DNA from: Paraburkholderia sp. BL25I1N1
GTDB taxonomy: Bacteria; Pseudomonadota; Gammaproteobacteria; Burkholderiales; Burkholderiaceae
DNA: 64,000 nucleotides
Direction of reading: 5' to 3'
Assembly: GCF_003002025.1 (NCBI RefSeq)
Contig: NZ_PVZB01000022.1
Span: 62,001 to 126,000, forward strand
The position numbers and the translations under genes are program-made. Under the pieces are notes generated by a model. That model saw only the letters and a program-made list of their open reading frames with translations. It had not been told where the DNA came from and made no database searches. Below, one piece after another: positions 59,882-64,000 of this stretch. Within the stretch, counting starts at the first letter, position 1, and the number at the start of each line of letters is the position of its first letter.

Positions 59882-59895
59882 GAAACGGCCGTTTT
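59882..59895. promoter_or_regulatory. PsrA-like operator
   Basis: GAAACGGCCGTTTT fits the pattern G/CAAAC-N2-4-GTTTG/C known for PsrA-type TetR regulators, with a perfect AAACGGCCGTTT core. It is 60 bases upstream of the TetR start on the strand that gene is read from, so autoregulation is the simplest reading. Confidence 0.5.
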
Positions 59896-60010
59896 TTTCA
59901 GGATAAGAAGAAATGATGCGCGCGATCAAGGGGTCACAGTCGACTAACTCCTCTAGAAGACCTGACGAAGGTCCGTCTTTCCATGCGCGCGGCACGTCAA
60001 ACCGCGCGGA

Positions 60011-60048
60011 AATAAAAAAGGCCGTTCCGATGGAAATCGGAACGGCCT
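60011..60048 (-). terminator. terminator of the MFS transporter gene
   Basis: AGGCCGTTCCGAT (60019-60031) and ATCGGAACGGCCT (60036-60048) pair perfectly around GGAA. Read leftward it ends in a run of T (60018-60011). Confidence 0.9.
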
Positions 60049-60181
60049 CGTATTGCTTGCTAACTTGTTTGGCCCTGCGTTTGCTGGCTGACGCATGCTC
60101 TGCGTCGCGGCGGTTCGAGCCGCCTTTGGCGTCTATTGTGCCCGATAACGCGCCGGCAAAATAGCTGTTCGGTTCGAACGC

Positions 60182-61402
60182 TTAAAGCTGCGCCGCGACC
60201 TGTTTCGCCGGCTGCGTCATATCGATGCCGCGGCGCTCGCGGCTGAACGGAATCAGCACGGCGATCACCACGGCCACGATGCCGATCACGACGGCCATGA
60301 TGAGCGCGTAGTTGTTGCCGTGCGCCTCCGCGGCGCTCGCCTGCAACGGACCGTTCACCGACGCGATCAGATTGCCGAGCTGGTACACGAGGCCGGGGAA
60401 GGTCGCGCGAATTTCATCGGGTGAGATTTCGTTCAGGTGTACTGGAATCACGCCCCACGCGCCCTGCACGGAGATCTGCATCAGGAAGGCGCCCACCGCG
60501 AGCAGCACCGGCGTGGTCGAGAAAGCCCACAGCGGCAGCACCGGCAACGCGATCAACGCGGCAATGAAGATCGCGCGCTTGCGGCCGATCTTCTCCGACA
60601 AGGCGCCGAAGAACAGCCCGCCGCAAATCGCGCCGATGTTCAGCGTGATCGTGATCCACGACACCGTGTGCGCGTCGAACTGATGCTGCACGCGCAGGAA
60701 GGTCGGGTACAGATCCTGCGAGCCGTGCGAGAAGAAGTTGAACGCGGTCATCAGAATGATCGCGTATAGCGACAGCTTGACGTTCTGCCTGAGCGTGGCG
60801 ACGAGACCCGGACGCGCTTTCTTTTCGAGTGTCTTGAAGGCGGGCGACTCCGGCACGTGCGCGCGCACGTACAGCACGAGCAAAGCCGGCAACACGCCGA
60901 CGAAGAACATGCCGCGCCAGCCGATGTACTGATAGAACACGCCGAACACGACCGAAGCGAGCAGATAGCCGCTCGGATAGCCGGCTTGCAGCAGACCCGA
61001 GACGATGCCGCGCGATTTCGGCGGCACGGTTTCCATGGTCAGTGCGCCGCCGACGCCCCATTCGCCGCCCATCGCGATACCGAACAGCGCGCGCAGCACG
61101 AGCAGAGTGGCGAGATTCGGCGAGAAGCCGGACAGCAATTCCAGCAATGAGAAGCACGCGATGTTGACCATCAGCGTGGGACGGCGGCCGTACTTGTCGG
61201 CGAGCCAGCCGAAAATCAATGCGCCGAGCGGACGCATCACCAGGGTCAACATAATGCCGAAGGCGACTTCGGGGATTTTTGTATTGAACTCGGCCGCAAT
61301 ATCTTTCAATACGAAAACCATTAGAAAGAAATCGAATGCGTCGAGTGTCCAACCCAGATAGGCAGCGATCGTGACGTTTCTCTGTTCCCGTGTCCAACTC
61401 AT
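60182..61402 (-). CDS. MFS transporter, SHS/sialate-lactate type
   Basis: 406 residues with 12 hydrophobic segments. The N-terminus YLGWTLDAFDFFLMVFVL is typical of the sialate/lactate/proton symporter (SHS/JEN) branch, and the loop motif GWLADKYGRRPTLMV follows helix 2. AGGAGAACAATCA lies before the ATG at 61402; the frame extends to 61429. It probably imports a small organic acid with a proton. It is alone in the transcription unit with a terminator behind it, and no biosynthetic partner points to the substrate. Confidence 0.85.
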   Translation of the reverse strand: MSWTREQRNVTIAAYLGWTLDAFDFFLMVFVLKDIAAEFNTKIPEVAFGIMLTLVMRPLGALIFGWLADKYGRRPTLMVNIACFSLLELLSGFSPNLATLLVLRALFGIAMGGEWGVGGALTMETVPPKSRGIVSGLLQAGYPSGYLLASVVFGVFYQYIGWRGMFFVGVLPALLVLYVRAHVPESPAFKTLEKKARPGLVATLRQNVKLSLYAIILMTAFNFFSHGSQDLYPTFLRVQHQFDAHTVSWITITLNIGAICGGLFFGALSEKIGRKRAIFIAALIALPVLPLWAFSTTPVLLAVGAFLMQISVQGAWGVIPVHLNEISPDEIRATFPGLVYQLGNLIASVNGPLQASAAEAHGNNYALIMAVVIGIVAVVIAVLIPFSRERRGIDMTQPAKQVAAQL

Positions 61403-61883
61403 TGATTGTTCTCCTGGTTCTCCATTCACCCATATTCAACGACCGGTGGCTCCGCAGCCCCGCACGCCCCCGGGCGTAGGCTCCGAGCGAGTGTACGCCG
61501 ACTGTTAAACGCTTGCATGGATGAAGGCGCGTTTATCCGTATTAATCCCTGGGACGGAGTTCACGCAGAATAGCGGCGTGTGCGTCGTGTCGGGTAAATG
61601 TAATTGTCGTATTAACCGGGCGTGCAATTTCGTTTGTTATTTGTAATCCATTTAGAGTTTGATTTCGCGCTAATCCGCTCACTTTTACGCGGACGGATAT
61701 GTGCGCTATCGGATCGAACGAGGCGACGCGGGTTGCACTGCAAGCTTTACCGGTGCCCGGAAAGGCTCTCTGTTCGATATATGCAGCACACGCATCAGTC
61801 GAGCTGAAAAATCAATTGGATTCATGCTGCGGCGCGGAATAAGATGGTCGCCATCCTACTCATTCCGCTTTTGTCGACGCACC
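61403..61883. other. divergent region between the MFS and ClC genes
   Basis: 481 bases without a supported gene. It is AT-rich around 61600-61690, so it probably holds the divergent promoters, but no convincing -10/-35 pair was found. The frame that runs upstream of clcA through this region has no ribosome-binding site. Confidence 0.4.
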
Positions 61884-63215
61884 ATGTCAGTCAAATCAAT
61901 CACTTCCGAGCCTGTACGCCGCGAGCGGAGTCCATTTGCCGTGGTCGCGGCTGTCACGCTGCTTACAGGCCTCGGTGCCGGCCTCGGCGGCATGCTGCTC
62001 GCGCTGCTGCTGCACGGCATCCAGCATCTTGCCTACGGCTACAGTGTGACGCAGGTGATCAGCGCCGAGAGTTTTCTGCAGGGCGTCAGCGCTGCCGCGC
62101 CCGAGCGCCGCCTGCTCGTGCTGACCATCTGCGGCCTCGTCGCGGGAATCGGCTGGTGGGCGCTGTACCGGTTCGGCCGGCCGCTCGTGAGCATTCGCCA
62201 GGCCGTCAAGTCCGACGATCCGCAAATGCCCGTCTTGAGCACGACGATTCACGCGGTGCTGCAGATCGTCACCGTGGCGCTCGGCTCGCCGCTCGGCCGC
62301 GAAGTCGCGCCGCGCGAAATCGGCTCGGCGTTGGCCGGCTGGCTGTCGCGCCGGGCGGGTCTGTCGGTCGCGCAGAGCCGGATCATGGTGGCGTGCGGCG
62401 CGGGCGCCGGTTTGGCCGCTGTCTATAACGTGCCGCTCGGCGGCGCGGTGTTCGTGCTTGAAGTGCTGCTGGGCACGTTCGGCTGGCCCGCTTTGGTGCC
62501 GGCCATCGTGACCTCGTCGGTGGCCGCGCTGGTTGCGCAACTGGGATTGGGCAACGAGCATCAATACCTCGTCCCGTCGATGACGTTGAGCCCCACGCTT
62601 GTGGTCTGGTCCGTGGTGTGCGGTCCGATTTTCGGCGTGGCGGCATGGAGCTTCGCGGAGCTGATGAAGCGCTCGCGCGCGGCGGCGCCGAAGAACTGGC
62701 GCTTGCCGGTGTTGTCGCTGCTGAACTTCGCGATGATCGGGGTCCTCGCGATGCATTTCCCGCAGTTGCTCGGCAACGGCAAGGGACCTGCGGGGCTGGC
62801 ATTCGACGGCGGCCTGACCATCAGTCTCGCCGCGATGCTGCTGGTGTTGAAGGTGGTGATTTCGGCGAGCAGTTTGCGCGCGGGCGCCGAAGGCGGGCTG
62901 CTCACGCCGGGACTCGCAAATGGCGCGTTGCTGGCGATTGTGCTTGGCGGCTTGTGGAGCCTCGTGTGGCCGGGGGCGTCGCTGGGCGCATTCGCGGTGG
63001 TCGGCGCGACGGCGTTTCTCGCTGCCTCGATGCAGATGCCGATCACGGCCGTGGTGCTCATGTTCGAATTCACCCGCGTGAGCCAGGACTTTCTGATTCC
63101 CGTGTTGTTTGCCGTGGGCGGCGCGCTGCTGGGTTTTCGTGCGTGCGCGAAGTGGGCGCCCGCGTTGCAGTCAGGCTTCGGGTTTGGCTGGAGTGATGCA
63201 AGCAGGGCGCGATAA
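61884..63215 (+). CDS. ClC-family chloride channel/antiporter
   Basis: 443 residues. The start at the MSVKS ATG fits the family; the Shine-Dalgarno is weak. ClC signatures are GSPLGREVAPREIGSALAGW (gating glutamate in GRE, about 130-150) and VYNVPLGGAVFVLEVLLG (about 175-192), with SSLRAGAEGGLLTPGLANGALL and AASMQMPITAVVLMFEFTR near the C-terminus. About ten hydrophobic helices. No cytoplasmic CBS domains. Fluoride/proton and chloride/proton antiport are both possible for this type. Confidence 0.88.
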   Translation: MSVKSITSEPVRRERSPFAVVAAVTLLTGLGAGLGGMLLALLLHGIQHLAYGYSVTQVISAESFLQGVSAAAPERRLLVLTICGLVAGIGWWALYRFGRPLVSIRQAVKSDDPQMPVLSTTIHAVLQIVTVALGSPLGREVAPREIGSALAGWLSRRAGLSVAQSRIMVACGAGAGLAAVYNVPLGGAVFVLEVLLGTFGWPALVPAIVTSSVAALVAQLGLGNEHQYLVPSMTLSPTLVVWSVVCGPIFGVAAWSFAELMKRSRAAAPKNWRLPVLSLLNFAMIGVLAMHFPQLLGNGKGPAGLAFDGGLTISLAAMLLVLKVVISASSLRAGAEGGLLTPGLANGALLAIVLGGLWSLVWPGASLGAFAVVGATAFLAASMQMPITAVVLMFEFTRVSQDFLIPVLFAVGGALLGFRACAKWAPALQSGFGFGWSDASRAR

Positions 63216-63512
63216 GGCATAGTCGCCTCATCGTGACGCGGACGGCGAAAAACGAAAGGAGAGCGAAAGGAAAGCCGGCGTGCACCTGGAATTGAAATAC
63301 GCCAACGAGAACGACGGCAGGAGCGGTACGTTCTCGAAGCTCGCGACACCGCGCGCTTCTTAGCGACGAGTCCGCGCGCCGGCTAATCGCGAATGCACAG
63401 TTACAGCAGATTAATGCGCACCTTCTGATATGCTTTTTCCCGTGCTCCGGCGCGGGAATTCGGCGTCGGTACCGACGGCAGGCGGTATCCACTCAAGAGG
63501 GTTGCGATCATC

Positions 63513-64000
63513 ATGACCAGTCAGTCGAATTCCCGGGGCGTCATCGGCGTCATCACGTTGCTCTTCACCGTGCTCACCGCGCTTTATTTGTTGATCGGTG
63601 GCGCGTGGCTTCTTGCGGTCGGCGGCTCCGCCTACTATCTCATCACGGGCATTGTGCTGCTGGGCGTGGCCTGGCTGCTGTGGCGGCGCAGTCCCGCCGC
63701 GCTCGTTCTGTACGCGCTGGTGCTGATCGGCACGGCGATCTGGGCATTGATGGAGTCGGGTCCCGACTTCTGGGCACTCGCGCCGCGCTCCGGCGTGCTC
63801 GTCATCTTCGGCGTGTGGTTGCTGCTGTTCGTGAGTTGGCGGCTCGTCGGCGAGCGCAAGCTGGGTGTGGTGTCCCTCGTCGTCGCGCTCGTGGCATGGG
63901 CGGGCGTGCTGGTGTACGCGAACTTCAACGATCCGCAACAGGTCAACGGCACCTTGAGTGCTTCCGCGCCCGCGAGCGGCGCGGGCGCCGGCAGCACGAT
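63513..64000 (+). CDS. gcd: membrane-bound PQQ-dependent dehydrogenase, glucose/quinate type (5' part)
   Basis: The gene runs off the window; 162 residues are visible. They form the family's N-terminal membrane domain with about five helices (GVITLLFTVLTALYLLIGG; GIVLLGVAWLLWRR) and the characteristic segment ALVLIGTAIWALMESGPDFW followed by ALAPRSGVLV. The PQQ beta-propeller lies beyond the edge. GAGGG about 11 bases before the ATG is a fair Shine-Dalgarno. Gcd, quinate and shikimate dehydrogenases share this N-terminus; the substrate cannot be decided here. The visible tail (SASAPASGAGAGST) begins the linker to the periplasmic part. Confidence 0.85.
   Translation, partial: MTSQSNSRGVIGVITLLFTVLTALYLLIGGAWLLAVGGSAYYLITGIVLLGVAWLLWRRSPAALVLYALVLIGTAIWALMESGPDFWALAPRSGVLVIFGVWLLLFVSWRLVGERKLGVVSLVVALVAWAGVLVYANFNDPQQVNGTLSASAPASGAGAGST

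Larger units (their letters stand above)
59823..60181. other. intergenic region between the TetR gene and the MFS gene
   Basis: 359 bases holding the TetR upstream region with a PsrA-like box (59882-59895) and the leftward terminator of the MFS gene (60011-60048). Nothing else was recognised. Confidence 0.55.

Overview
The window is a chromosomal segment of about 63% GC from a beta-proteobacterium of the Burkholderia/Paraburkholderia group. The grounds are the gene order (rimP-nusA-infB-rbfA-truB, typA, odhA-odhB-lpd-zapE, a Tad pilus locus next to a second long-tailed Hfq), the strong GC3 codon use and the family variants seen. It reads as ordinary chromosome with two accessory stretches. 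No tRNA, rRNA, CRISPR array, phage or intact insertion sequence was seen.

Bases 1-22100 are mostly core functions. The translation/transcription cluster rimP-nusA-infB-rbfA-truB runs rightward, with a strong hairpin terminator between infB and rbfA. It meets a leftward marR-nodT-emrA-emrB multidrug efflux operon at a shared bidirectional terminator. Then come typA, the 2-oxoglutarate dehydrogenase operon (E1, E2, E3), zapE and a stand-alone gene made from the N-terminal domain of an IS5-type transposase, with its own palindrome, Shine-Dalgarno and terminator.

Bases 22160-44220 form a surface and adhesion block. Leftward genes encode a DUF2147 protein, a two-partner-secretion outer-membrane transporter (TpsB/FhaC type) and two low-complexity repeat lipoproteins. 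Divergent from these is a complete single-pilin Tad/Flp pilus locus: flp, prepilin peptidase, TadE, CpaB, secretin, TadZ, CpaF ATPase, TadB, TadC, TadD, DUF3613, TadG. It ends in an NtrC-type sigma-54 activator with a degenerate receiver domain and a DUF2968 coiled-coil protein. Two small conserved proteins and Hfq2 follow. The 658-base divergent region between the lipoprotein gene and flp holds several candidate control elements.

Bases 44600-50100 hold an ECF sigma factor/anti-sigma pair with a 45-residue lipoprotein in front and a His-rich secreted protein behind, an orphan vanillyl-alcohol-oxidase-family flavoprotein, a small protein with a Tat-like signal and a DUF1571 protein. Bases 50130-59820 are a leftward fatty-acid beta-oxidation block (TetR regulator, fadE, long-form fabG, maoC-like hydratase, thiolase, fadD). 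A PsrA-like operator lies upstream of the TetR gene. The end of the window carries an MFS organic-acid transporter, a ClC chloride channel and the 5' part of a membrane-bound PQQ glucose/quinate dehydrogenase cut by the window edge.

The most unusual items are the orphan TpsB beside two repeat lipoproteins, the domesticated transposase domain, a TadZ lacking the P-loop lysine, the degenerate receiver of the sigma-54 activator, and an Hfq2 whose Sm2 motif and C-terminal tail both deviate from canonical Hfq.
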